NCBI RefSeq assembly: GCF_000705555.1
Contig: NZ_JMQN01000013.1
Coordinates: forward strand, 248,001-312,000
Direction: 5' to 3'
Origin: Marinobacterium lacunae
GTDB taxonomy: Bacteria > Pseudomonadota > Gammaproteobacteria > Pseudomonadales > Balneatricaceae
DNA length: 64,000 nt
Of this stretch, positions 17,388-26,168 are shown one piece after another. Below the pieces are notes generated by a model. That model made no database searches, was not told the origin of the DNA, and worked only from the letters and a program-made list of their open reading frames with translations. Numbering within the stretch: the stretch's first letter is position 1; the number at the start of each line of letters is the position of its first letter. The position numbers and the translations under genes are program-made.

Positions 17388-20154
17388 GCTTGCACTCCTG
17401 CTCCAGCGGTATATTGAGTTCAATACGTGTGCCCCTGTACGGGGCGCTGTCCAGACGCATTTTGCCGCCCATCATCAAAGCCCGCTCCTGCATGCCGATC
17501 AGGCCAAACGAGCGCCGCGTCGCATATGCCTTGGGATCGAAACCGACGCCATCATCGGCGACGCATAACTGACATTTACCACCGCAACGTCGCAGGCTGA
17601 CCCGCACACTACTGGCCTTGGCGTGACGCGCCACGTTGGTTAACGACTCCTGGACGACACGAAACACCATGATCGCGCGCGCCTCGTCCAATTCGATCGA
17701 TTCATCCAGCTGCAATGAGCACTGCAGACAGGTATCGGCTGAGAAGCGCTGTACCAGCCACTCCAGTGCCGATGCAATTCCCATATCAAGCACCGGCGGT
17801 CGCAGCGTCGATGCGATATCGCGCACCGACTGAATTGTTCGGTCGACAATCGTACACAACAGGCGCACACGACTGCCCAGCTCCGGCTGCGCGCTGCCGA
17901 ACTCCCTTGCCAACAGGTTAAGGTTCAATCTCAGGGAGGTCAGCAGCTGCCCGAGTTCATCATGCACCTCTCGGGCGATACGCTTGCGCTCGGCTTCCAA
18001 CTCCGATTCGCGACGCGCGGCCAGCTCTCGCAGCATCGACTGGGACTCACGCAGAGAGGCATCGCGCATCCGCTGAGAGGACACATCTTGTCCGACAATC
18101 AGAACCGAGCTGAGCTTTCCATCGGCGTTGCTCTCGGGTACCAGACGGAAAAAATGCCACTCGTTGCGTGCCGGAAGATACAGCTCCAGGTCACCACCAC
18201 TGGCCGATGTCCAAACCCGGCGTACAGCAGATTCCAGCCTTGAATACTCAGGGGTATCGGAAAAGGCCTGAGAGATCGGTATGCCCAGCACCGCATCGAC
18301 ATTCTTGACCCGCAGCTTGCCAGCCAACGCCCTGTTGATATAGAGGACACGGGAGGTTCCATCACATCGGGCGATCAAGTCCGGCGAATTGTCCGCCAGT
18401 GCCCTCAGTTGCTGCTCAGCCACTTTGAGCGCTGTCACATCCCGCCCCACTGCCAGCACCGACACGACATTCCCTACCGGATCGAACTCGGGCACGAAAC
18501 GCACATCACTGAATATCCATTGCCCATCCCGTCCCCGCCAGGGGATAAGCGCCTGGGTCTCCTCCCCCTTGCGTAACGCCCGGCGCAACTGGCAGCCATA
18601 TTCTGAATCGAACTGCTCGAACGTCCGCTGGATATCATCGGCATCGCAGGCATCGATATCCTCCAGCATCAACGCGGCACTCAGCGCAGGATTGATAAAA
18701 ATGCACCGCCCCAGACGATCATAACGCGCGATGCCATCCGGCGAGTTCTCGGCCAATGCCCGAAAGGCCTCTTCGCGCGCATGCAACAGCTGCTCCGCGC
18801 GTTTGCGCTCGGTAATGTCCCGGCTAATTCCAACGACGCGATGTACCTTACCGTAACTGCCTTTCACCGGTACCAGCGTTGTGTGAAACGTACGACGTCC
18901 CGCAGGCAGCTCTACCTCGAGTTCTTCATCAAGCGTGCGCCCGCCCTGGAAGCAGAGGCGATATTTCGAATTGATCAAAAGCGCCAAGTCCGGCGGCGCC
19001 AGCTCGTCCACCGTTTTGCCCAGCAACCGGGATCGGGGCACACCCAGTAGTGACTCAAGCATCGGATTGACTTCGATATGGCGATATTGGCCATTCTCAG
19101 CCTGTTCCACCAGAAACAGTGCATCTTTTGAGTTGTCAAAGATTTGCCGATACCGTTCCTCACTCTCGCGCAGCGCACACTCGGCGCGGGACCGACGGAT
19201 AGCGATCGCCGTAAACTGACTGGCGCGGTGTACCAGAGCAAGATGCTCAAGACCCGGTGCTCCCGGTTGTCGGCGATAGATCGCCAGCACTCCAAGCACC
19301 TGCCCATTCACATCGATAATCGGTTGCGACCAACAGGCCCTAAGGCCCGCCGCCAGCGCCAACTCGCGGTAAGCCAAGAAGTAGGGGTGGGTGGCGATAT
19401 CATCGACGGCCATCACCTGCCCCCTGTAAGCAGCCGTACCACAACTGCCCTGCCCCTCTGCTATCGCCAGACCATCGATCGCTTTCAGGTATTCAGCAGG
19501 CAGGCTCGGCGCGGGCCCCACCTGAAGACAGCGTGCATGATCATCCACCAGCATCACGCTGGCGCAGAGCTCAGGGCACGCCTGTTCGATGTAACTCACA
19601 ACCCGCTCAAGGCAGATCCCCAGCGGCGCCCCTTTGGCAAGCGCCTCAAACACGGCCAGTTGAAGGGAATCGATCAGTTCACGACGGATACCGGTTGCCT
19701 GCTCAACCGAGTCCGAGAGCATGTCGGCTGCCACATCCGCACTATCGTCACGATACTCAACCGCCGATGATGGCAGGGCCCCAGTTGGGTGAAGTGCTTG
19801 GTCAACCGTACACGGCGCCAACAGCTGAAGCACAAAGGCGGTAGTGGATCCGACAGGCTCATCCAGACGGATAGCCATCAGAGGGTGCTTACGGTTGCAA
19901 CCATCCTTCGAGCGCAGTGCCAGTGTCAGGTTCAGGTGCGGGGTAGACGACGATTTCAAGGCCTCGATATCGCTCGCCAGCTGTGCGCTCGCCGACTCGC
20001 ACAACAATACCGACAGCCCCTGCCCGTACAGCTCATGCTCTCGATAGCCCGTCTGCACAAGGAAAACCTTATTGCAGCCGATGATTTGAAAATTCAAATC
20101 AAAAATCAGCGCACCGAATGGCGAAGACTGGAAATAATTAAGATACATGCCCAA
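17365..20154 (-). CDS. Soluble multi-PAS/GAF histidine kinase, NarX-type (HisKA_3)
   Basis: A 929-residue sensor kinase without membrane segments. Domains in order: PAS (about 1-115), GAF (about 165-315, with GQGSCGTAAYRGQ), PAS (330-455), PAS (465-580), PAS (585-700), then a HisKA_3 dimerisation domain with phospho-acceptor His731 (AREVHDELGQ) and a HATPase (NVARHAKAS, DDGVGFDP, SFGLIGMQER). It phosphorylates the coupled NarL-type regulator. The four PAS domains plus GAF suggest sensing of a small molecule, redox state or light, but no haem or flavin residues can be singled out. Low-AT coding body, with an AT-rich 521-bp upstream region. Confidence 0.9.
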   Translation of the reverse strand: MGMYLNYFQSSPFGALIFDLNFQIIGCNKVFLVQTGYREHELYGQGLSVLLCESASAQLASDIEALKSSSTPHLNLTLALRSKDGCNRKHPLMAIRLDEPVGSTTAFVLQLLAPCTVDQALHPTGALPSSAVEYRDDSADVAADMLSDSVEQATGIRRELIDSLQLAVFEALAKGAPLGICLERVVSYIEQACPELCASVMLVDDHARCLQVGPAPSLPAEYLKAIDGLAIAEGQGSCGTAAYRGQVMAVDDIATHPYFLAYRELALAAGLRACWSQPIIDVNGQVLGVLAIYRRQPGAPGLEHLALVHRASQFTAIAIRRSRAECALRESEERYRQIFDNSKDALFLVEQAENGQYRHIEVNPMLESLLGVPRSRLLGKTVDELAPPDLALLINSKYRLCFQGGRTLDEELEVELPAGRRTFHTTLVPVKGSYGKVHRVVGISRDITERKRAEQLLHAREEAFRALAENSPDGIARYDRLGRCIFINPALSAALMLEDIDACDADDIQRTFEQFDSEYGCQLRRALRKGEETQALIPWRGRDGQWIFSDVRFVPEFDPVGNVVSVLAVGRDVTALKVAEQQLRALADNSPDLIARCDGTSRVLYINRALAGKLRVKNVDAVLGIPISQAFSDTPEYSRLESAVRRVWTSASGGDLELYLPARNEWHFFRLVPESNADGKLSSVLIVGQDVSSQRMRDASLRESQSMLRELAARRESELEAERKRIAREVHDELGQLLTSLRLNLNLLAREFGSAQPELGSRVRLLCTIVDRTIQSVRDIASTLRPPVLDMGIASALEWLVQRFSADTCLQCSLQLDESIELDEARAIMVFRVVQESLTNVARHAKASSVRVSLRRCGGKCQLCVADDGVGFDPKAYATRRSFGLIGMQERALMMGGKMRLDSAPYRGTRIELNIPLEQECKHDPITTG

Positions 20155-20675
20155 CTAACTGCTACCACGCCACGGCCTGAACCGTTTTTTAATAATTATT
20201 TGAACCTAATCGGATCCACTTTCCTGCCATACCCAAAACGAAAACGGCTCATTGTAGATCCGCAACGGACTAATATACCAATAATCGGTTGAACCTGAGA
20301 TTGAATATTTTCAATAGGATTACAGCCAATTTCCACGCAGACGGATCCGCTAACAGGATTTAGCTGTTTAATACATTCCAAATACTGTTTCCAATCCGCA
20401 ACAGACGCCCGCTTATACACCGTTTTTCAACTTGAACACAGTTATTTCCCGCATCTCCAACAGGGTTTCGAATGACCCCGGTGAACCCAACCCCACCTCG
20501 TCACTCGGCCCGCGAGGCCGCCACCATAAATGTCGCAAAATATCGACACCAAAACTTCACTAATCGGTCAGAAATTATTAAGCTATCAACCGCTGCTACT
20601 TAACCGACTGTTAACACGCGATTAACTACTCTGGATGCTCGGTTAGCCGATCCCCTCGGACCAAAGGACTGAAGC
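20155..20675. other. Divergent intergenic region between two two-component systems
   Basis: A 521-bp AT-rich gap that drives the multi-PAS kinase leftwards and the OmpR-type regulator rightwards. The only clear element is the triple TTAAC repeat at 20600-20626. Short open frames on both strands lack ribosome sites and family features. Confidence 0.6.
20600..20626 (+). promoter_or_regulatory. Triple TTAAC repeat with 11-bp period (PmrA/QseB-type box)
   Basis: TTAAC starts at 20600, 20611 and 20622, exactly one helical turn apart, 50-76 bases before the GTG of the response-regulator gene. OmpR/PhoB-family dimers bind such head-to-tail repeats; PmrA sites are TTAA-core repeats with five-base spacing. 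Autoregulation is inferred. Confidence 0.65.
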
Positions 20676-21356
20676 GTGAATATTCTGCTGATAGAAGATG
20701 ATGTAGACCTTTCCAGCACCCTGATCCAGTATCTGGAACTGGCCGGATACCGTTGCGACCACGCGGCCGACGGTATCAGCGGCCTGAACTTGCTACAGAA
20801 GAACCAATACGATGTGGTCATACTCGACCTGATGCTGCCGCGCATGGACGGTCTAGAGCTGTGTCGAAAGATGCGGGAGCAGGGGCTCGACACCCCCGTT
20901 CTGATGCTCACGGCGCGCGACTCCCTCGACGACAAGATTGAAGGGTTCCGCGCGGGCACCGACGACTACCTGATCAAGCCCTTCGCGTTCGAAGAACTGA
21001 CCGTACGCATCGATGCCCTGAGCCGCCGTCGCAGCGGCCAGATGCGCAAGCTGCAAGTGGCGGATCTGCTGCTGGATCTCGACCGTCACACCGCACACCG
21101 GGGAGAAGTGGAGCTTAAACTGACGCCCTCGGGCTGGCAGATTCTGGAAACCCTGCTTAGGGCAAGCCCTGACCCGGTATCCCGTCAGGTGCTTGAACGC
21201 GCCCTCTGGGGTGACGATCTGCCGGAGAGCAACGTCCTCAAAGTGCATATGCACCACCTGCGCAAGGTCGTCGACAAACAGGGGCTGCCGCCCTTGATCC
21301 ATACACTGAGCGGATACGGCTTCCAAATCAGAGAACCCGTGCATGATCAAACTTAG
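20676..21356 (+). CDS. OmpR-family response regulator (PmrA/QseB-like)
   Basis: A 226-residue regulator: receiver domain with Asp51 (VILDLMLPRMDG), DD at 8-9 and Lys in YLIKPFAFEEL, then an OmpR-type winged helix (LTPSGWQILETLL, VLKVHMHHLRKVVD, SGYGFQI). Start is GTG with AAGGA about nine bases upstream. It overlaps the kinase gene by 14 bases. Similarity to PmrA/QseB is by pattern; the TTAAC and CTTAAG repeats at 20600 and 25825 support a PmrA/QseB-type recognition mode. Likely targets in this window are itself, the pepSY unit and perhaps the diguanylate cyclase. Confidence 0.9.
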   Translation: MNILLIEDDVDLSSTLIQYLELAGYRCDHAADGISGLNLLQKNQYDVVILDLMLPRMDGLELCRKMREQGLDTPVLMLTARDSLDDKIEGFRAGTDDYLIKPFAFEELTVRIDALSRRRSGQMRKLQVADLLLDLDRHTAHRGEVELKLTPSGWQILETLLRASPDPVSRQVLERALWGDDLPESNVLKVHMHHLRKVVDKQGLPPLIHTLSGYGFQIREPVHDQT

Positions 21357-22650
21357 CCTTCGGCAGTACCTGATGCTCGCACTGTTGGGCATGCTGGTCA
21401 CGGTTATCCTCAGCTACACCCTGATCGCCGACTCCTATTTTAAAAACGGCATCGATACGCTGAACCGCTTCATCATTCGAGACCTGCATGCCCACTACGC
21501 CCCCCTGATCGACGCCAACCAGCCCTACAGCCAACCCGAGCTTTTCGGCTTCAGTCTGACCACCGGATACGACCACCTCCCGCCCTATGTAAAAGAGCGT
21601 CTTGCCGCCGACGAGATCGACACCAACCAGCTGCGCATTCTGCTCAATGTCCCGGGGCTGCCCGAAGGCGGCGTTGTATTCCTGATGAAGCTGCTGACAC
21701 CTGCCAAGCAAGAGGTGTTCTACATGCGTCAGGTGGAGCCCACCAGCATGAACAGCGCCAATGAGCAGGATATTCGCAACTCCATGGTGCGCCTGATGCT
21801 GATCAGCATTACCGCCCTGCTGCTCAGCCTGACCATTTTGATCATGCTCTATTCGGTGATCTCGCGTCCGATGCAGCGCCTTATCGAGTGGGCCCGCAAA
21901 CTGAGTTCCTCGACCATCGACACCCCCCACCCCGACTTTCTGTACAGCGATGTGAACAGGCTGGCGGATCTTGTGCAAAGCAGCCTGCAGTCCGCCCGCG
22001 ACTCGCTGACCCGCGAACATGAGTTCCTGCGTCATGCCAGCCATGAACTCCGAACCCCTCTGGCCGTAATCAGCAGCAATCTACAACTGCTGTACCGGTT
22101 CAGCCCACCAGAAAACGAGGTGTGTCACAACGCACTGGCGCGCATCAACCGCGCCACCGACAACATGAATCAGCTCAGCGAGACCCTGCTATGGTTAAGC
22201 CGCGACGACGCCTACCAGCCCGAGCGCAAGCAGGTAAAGCTCGACGAGATGATCACCGAACTGATCGAAGCCAACCGCTACCTGATTGCCGCAAAGGAGA
22301 TACAGGTTAAAACCGAATTGAGCCCCTGCACGCGCGAACTGCCGCTTGTGCCCTGCCGTATCGTGCTCAGCAACCTGATCCGCAACGCCTGCCAACATAC
22401 CCCAGGCGGCACCATATCGATTCGTCTGACCGCAGATGCAGCAGTGGAGGTACGCAACGACCGCCCCGACGAGCAGAATCCAAGCCGCAAGCCCGACGGT
22501 TTCGGACTCGGACTGCAACTGGTCAGCAAGCTGTGCAACCGCTTCGCCTGGAGCTTCTCGCACGCGCAGAGTCCCCAGCAATGGACAGCGCGTCTGGTAT
22601 TCCTTGGCTCACGGGTGTCAAACCCGCCCGCCCCGCTCAGCCGCGCTTGA
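21343..22650 (+). CDS. Membrane sensor histidine kinase partner of the OmpR-type regulator
   Basis: A 435-residue kinase: transmembrane segment 1 (about 8-28), a periplasmic sensor of roughly 120 residues, transmembrane segment 2 (150-172), HAMP-like linker, HisKA with His234 (LRHASHELRTPLAVIS), and a HATPase (NLIRNACQHTPGG, GFGLGLQLV). The D-x-G box is degenerate (VRNDRPDEQN), as in several QseC/PmrB-class kinases. The gene ends inside the convergent DUF2164 gene (14-base overlap). Ligand unknown. Confidence 0.88.
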   Translation: MIKLSLRQYLMLALLGMLVTVILSYTLIADSYFKNGIDTLNRFIIRDLHAHYAPLIDANQPYSQPELFGFSLTTGYDHLPPYVKERLAADEIDTNQLRILLNVPGLPEGGVVFLMKLLTPAKQEVFYMRQVEPTSMNSANEQDIRNSMVRLMLISITALLLSLTILIMLYSVISRPMQRLIEWARKLSSSTIDTPHPDFLYSDVNRLADLVQSSLQSARDSLTREHEFLRHASHELRTPLAVISSNLQLLYRFSPPENEVCHNALARINRATDNMNQLSETLLWLSRDDAYQPERKQVKLDEMITELIEANRYLIAAKEIQVKTELSPCTRELPLVPCRIVLSNLIRNACQHTPGGTISIRLTADAAVEVRNDRPDEQNPSRKPDGFGLGLQLVSKLCNRFAWSFSHAQSPQQWTARLVFLGSRVSNPPAPLSRA

Positions 22651-22894
22651 ACGCCGTTGTTTTCTCCAGTTCGTAGATCGACTCGGACAGGTTCTCCATC
22701 CGCGTCTCCAGCATCGCCAGCGCGTCATAGAGACCACGGTTGTAGAAATAAGGCCCGATCACATCACCGATGAAATCAAGCAGGAACTGGGCGTCGAAAC
22801 CGCCCAGTTCCTGATCCAGCTCTTCACTGAAATACTGCTGTATCTGCTCGACGATCAACGCCTGCTCTTCCCTGGAAAACTTGATAATCGACAT
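22637..22894 (-). CDS. DUF2164 family protein
   Basis: An 85-residue acidic cytoplasmic protein of unknown function. The family pattern is clear: IIKFSREEQ, YFSEELDQELGGFDA, LLDFIGDVIGPYFYNRGLYDA. Two ATGs lie at 22897 and 22894; I took the second because GGAGG sits only one base from the first. Its 3' end overlaps the convergent kinase gene. Divergent from the DUF1566 gene across about 120 bp. Confidence 0.8.
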   Translation of the reverse strand: MSIIKFSREEQALIVEQIQQYFSEELDQELGGFDAQFLLDFIGDVIGPYFYNRGLYDALAMLETRMENLSESIYELEKTTAFKRG

Positions 22895-23017
22895 CATCCC
22901 TCCGCTTCAACGGTTTCACGGGGCCTGTACCGGCAAGACGGTATCGATGCCGACTTCACCCACGCGTCCATGCCCCCTATGATAGCGGGGCTCCCTGTCC
23001 GGCACGAGGATCTCAGG

Positions 23018-24424
23018 ATGAGAAAACAACTGATCGCATTGCTGTTGGCCTGCGCCTGCGCCAACGCCCAGCCCCCGGCGGGTGGCCCGCCTCCTGAAGC
23101 ACTCCAGGCCTGCAGTGGACAACAACAAGGTACGCAGTGCGCGTTCCGCGCACCTCACGGCCAGGTTAACGGCAGCTGTCGCCCGGTGCGGCAGGGGCTT
23201 GTCTGTGTGCCTGAATTTGATGGCCCGACCAGTTTGCGCACAGCCCCGGCCTCAGCCTTGCCGGAGGGTCAGATGGGAGGCCGACCAAGCCCCGGTTTCA
23301 ACAACGGGCAACCGGACATGGCGAGAGCAGGAGCCCCTCTGGGTGCCGATATACCGCCGACGCCCGACGGGGCGCTGAGCATCGTAAGCCGTATACCGGA
23401 TACCAATCAGGGCGGCTGCTTCGACGATCAAGGCTTGATCCCCTGCCCCAAGCCCGGGCAGGCTTATTACGGTCAGGATGCTCAGTTTTCAGGTGCCTCG
23501 CCTGCTTACTCAGTGCGCGATGGCATCGTCACCGACCGCATCACCGAACTGATGTGGCAGCAGGCGCATAATGCAACCCGCCTGAGTTGGAACGAGGCCC
23601 GTCAGGCCTGCGCGCAACTGGAACTGGGCGGTTATGACGACTGGCGCCTGCCCTCGATCAAAGAGCTGTTTTCGATCGCCGACTTTCGCGGCTCGGTAGG
23701 CCGACGCCCCTACCTGGATGATCGCTTCGAGATTCACCAACCTGACGCCTCCATCCTGCGCAACGATCCCTACGCCAGCACTCATGCCACCGACATGATG
23801 GGCCAGACCTGGTCAGCAACCCTGTACACAGGGGATCACTGGGGACGCAAGGGGGTACAGGCCGCGTTTTTCATGAATTTCCTCGATGGCCATATCAAAC
23901 AGGCCCCGATCGAAGGCGGCCGCACGGCGCTGTTCTATCGTTGCGTGCGCGGCAAGCCCTGGGGCGATAACGATTTCGTCGATAACGGCGATGCCACCGT
24001 GACCGATCGGGCCAGTGCGCTGACCTGGCAGCAGCGCGACGACGGTCAGACGCGCAACTGGAAGCAAGCACTCGCTTACTGTGAGGGTCTTGATTTGGGC
24101 GGCCACAACGACTGGCGCTTGCCCAATATCAAAGAGCTCCAAAGCATCGTTGATTACAGCCGTCACGATCCGGCCATCGATACGCGTCATTTGCAGATGC
24201 GCGATAAACGCGGCTGGTTCTGGTCCTCTACCACACACGGCGACAACATCCGGCAGGCCGACTATATCTGCTTTGGCCACTGCACATCCGTCGACGGGAT
24301 CGACGTGCACGGTGCCGGCGCCCAGCGCAGCGACCCGAAAGACGCCAGTGTACGGCGGGGGGATTTTCAGGGCGGTCAGCGTGATGAAATCCGTATCGAC
24401 AACTACGTGCGCTGCGTGCGCTGA
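23018..24424 (+). CDS. Exported protein with two DUF1566 (Lcl C-terminal) domains
   Basis: Unknown function. The 468-residue protein starts with a signal peptide (about 1-17); LLAC near residue 12 might be a lipobox. A cysteine-containing, Gly/Pro-rich linker leads to two tandem DUF1566 domains (about 171-310 and 317-465), each with an ITELMWQQ or ALTWQQ strand, a helix with a Cys, and the signature DDWRLPSIKELFSI or NDWRLPNIKELQSI. C-type-lectin-like or sulfatase-modifying-factor-like folds have been proposed for this family. Start ATG at 23018 has GAGGA seven bases upstream; the longer open frame back to 22436 belongs to other genes. Ends 2 bp from the convergent diguanylate cyclase. Confidence 0.75.
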   Translation: MRKQLIALLLACACANAQPPAGGPPPEALQACSGQQQGTQCAFRAPHGQVNGSCRPVRQGLVCVPEFDGPTSLRTAPASALPEGQMGGRPSPGFNNGQPDMARAGAPLGADIPPTPDGALSIVSRIPDTNQGGCFDDQGLIPCPKPGQAYYGQDAQFSGASPAYSVRDGIVTDRITELMWQQAHNATRLSWNEARQACAQLELGGYDDWRLPSIKELFSIADFRGSVGRRPYLDDRFEIHQPDASILRNDPYASTHATDMMGQTWSATLYTGDHWGRKGVQAAFFMNFLDGHIKQAPIEGGRTALFYRCVRGKPWGDNDFVDNGDATVTDRASALTWQQRDDGQTRNWKQALAYCEGLDLGGHNDWRLPNIKELQSIVDYSRHDPAIDTRHLQMRDKRGWFWSSTTHGDNIRQADYICFGHCTSVDGIDVHGAGAQRSDPKDASVRRGDFQGGQRDEIRIDNYVRCVR

Positions 24425-24426
24425 TC

Positions 24427-25731
24427 TCAGGCCGCCACCGGCTCGATGCGGTTGCGCCCGGATCGTTTGGCGATATAGAGCGCCTCATCAGCGGCACTGA
24501 GCATCTTCTCGATGCTGCCCAATGTCAGAGCGTCGTTCAAACCGATGCTCAGAGTGACATTCAGCTGCGGATGCACGCCGCTCCAGTCACTGTTTTCGAT
24601 CTGCGTGCGCAGTAACTCGCAACGCTCGTACGCTTGCTGCAGCGAGGTTTGTGGAAACAGGATCACAAACTCCTCGCCACCATGCCGGGCAAGCACGTCA
24701 CTCTTGCGGATATTGCTCCTGAGGATCCGGGCAACACCTTTGAGTACCTCATCACCCACGGCGTGGGAAAAGTTGTCGTTGATCTGCTTAAAGTGATCGA
24801 GATCCGCGATCATCACCGTCAGTGGCTGGTCGTAACGCACAGCCTGGTCGAACGCCAGAGCCGCCTGCTCGTTAAAATAGCGGCGGTTATGCAATTGGGT
24901 CAGCGGGTCACGGATGGCGGCCTCTCTCATCTCGGCGTGAGCCTTTGCCAGCTCACGACTCATGCGATTGAAGGCACCGGCCAACTCGCCGATTTCGTCC
25001 CGGCTGTGCACAGCCACCGCCTGCTCCAGCTCTCCGTCGGCGCGCATCGCATGCACCGCGCTCGTCAGCTCGTCTATCCGGCGGCAAAGACGCCGACTGA
25101 ACAGCACCCCAAGCAGCAAAGCCATTAAGGCGGCACCGGCAAGGCCATAACTCAGAGCCCGCTCCATCGCCGCCAGATAGCTAAGGTCCTGCGGCGACAA
25201 GTTGGGATCGCCCAACGGCACAGCCAATAGCGCCACCTTGCCGTCAACTTCGATAGGGCGAGCACTGGCGAGCAAACGACCGGAAACCTGCTCGCCCCGG
25301 CGATAATCCTGCCCGGGCTTAACCACCCGACCGGCAGGATCGGTCAGCATGAACAGGAAGGGTGCGGTTCTGCGCTGGGCGCCCATACCGCTCGGCGCTC
25401 TATTGGCATCGATACCGGTATGATCGGGCAGGGGCATTCTCCGGTCCGCGGGCGGAAACGGAGGTTGTGGGCCTGAACCGAAGCCCGGGGATAGCATCGG
25501 GCGCGAGCGCTGCACAAACAGCGGGAATGGCTCGACCGACTCGCCCCTCGACCAGGACCCGTAACGGCTCAGATAGGCCTGTACATCGGTCTGAAAATTA
25601 TCGAACGCCTGATCCTGAACCGACTGGCGGAAGTCGCGCATCAATAACCAGTAGGCGACTCCGCCTACTAGCGCCGAGGCGATCAGGCCAACCAGTAACA
25701 TCGTCAGTGTCAGTTGGGTGCGCAACTTCAT
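24427..25731 (-). CDS. Membrane-bound diguanylate cyclase (HAMP-GGDEF)
   Basis: A 434-residue c-di-GMP synthase. Transmembrane segments at about 8-30 and 193-213 flank a periplasmic sensor with a Pro/Gly-rich stretch (80-120); HAMP follows (213-266) and then GGDEF. The active loop GGEEF is at 351-355 and the inhibitory site RKSD at 342-345, so it should be product-inhibited. The sensor matches no domain I recognise. Its start faces the pepSY gene across 159 bp containing a palindromic CTTAAG repeat, so both may answer to the OmpR-type regulator. Confidence 0.9.
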   Translation of the reverse strand: MKLRTQLTLTMLLVGLIASALVGGVAYWLLMRDFRQSVQDQAFDNFQTDVQAYLSRYGSWSRGESVEPFPLFVQRSRPMLSPGFGSGPQPPFPPADRRMPLPDHTGIDANRAPSGMGAQRRTAPFLFMLTDPAGRVVKPGQDYRRGEQVSGRLLASARPIEVDGKVALLAVPLGDPNLSPQDLSYLAAMERALSYGLAGAALMALLLGVLFSRRLCRRIDELTSAVHAMRADGELEQAVAVHSRDEIGELAGAFNRMSRELAKAHAEMREAAIRDPLTQLHNRRYFNEQAALAFDQAVRYDQPLTVMIADLDHFKQINDNFSHAVGDEVLKGVARILRSNIRKSDVLARHGGEEFVILFPQTSLQQAYERCELLRTQIENSDWSGVHPQLNVTLSIGLNDALTLGSIEKMLSAADEALYIAKRSGRNRIEPVAA

Positions 25732-25824
25732 TTTTCAGCTCCCGATCGCTTCGCCTGTGGCTGTTTATACCACAGTCCGGCGGAGAATTTCCGGCCAGAC
25801 AGCCTCAAGCTCAATGTCACCGCA

Positions 25825-25841
25825 CTTAAGCATCACTTAAG
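25825..25841. promoter_or_regulatory. CTTAAG-N5-CTTAAG box (PmrA-type) in the diguanylate cyclase/pepSY intergenic region
   Basis: CTTAAG occurs at 25825-25830 and 25836-25841, start-to-start 11 bp. This fits the published PmrA half-site pattern YTTAAK-N5-YTTAAK. A TAAAGT lies at 25852-25857 as a possible -10 towards pepSY. CTTAAG is its own reverse complement, so either direction is possible. Confidence 0.65.
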
Positions 25842-25890
25842 TAATCGCTCCTAAAGTGGCCTCATCCAACATGTCAAAAAGGAGCTACAC

Positions 25891-26157
25891 ATGAACAAAC
25901 TCATCGCTGCACTGCTGATCTCTACCGCCACCCTCTCCGCTGCCGCTCATGCGGAAGATGAGCTGTGCAATGTACCCAAAAGCGAATGGCAGACTCAGGA
26001 TGCCTTGGAACAGGCGGTCAAGGAAAAGGGCTGGGAGGTCCGCAAGATCAAGGTGGATGAGGGCTGCTACGAGGTCTACGCGAAAGACGACAAGGGCGAG
26101 CGCGTTGAGGCCTACTTTAACCCGAAGTCCTTTGAAATTGTGAAGATGCAGGACTAA
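25891..26157 (+). CDS. Small periplasmic PepSY-domain protein
   Basis: An 88-residue exported protein: signal peptide to about residue 21 (AAAHA-ED), then one PepSY_2-type domain with WEVRKIKVDEGCYEVYAKD and the strand VEAYFNP. It has two cysteines, at about residues 25 and 51, that could form a disulfide. AAGGAG precedes the ATG by about eight bases. It is followed 11 bases later by a cytochrome b561 gene, a frequent pairing in proteobacteria, often near QseBC/PmrAB-type systems. A role in periplasmic metal or redox sensing is inferred. Confidence 0.85.
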   Translation: MNKLIAALLISTATLSAAAHAEDELCNVPKSEWQTQDALEQAVKEKGWEVRKIKVDEGCYEVYAKDDKGERVEAYFNPKSFEIVKMQD

Positions 26158-26168
26158 GGAGCAGCCGG

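Noticed and set aside
22436-23017. Upstream in-frame extension of the DUF1566 protein
   Set aside because: It runs through the kinase 3' end and the DUF2164 gene; the signal peptide and ribosome site are at 23018.
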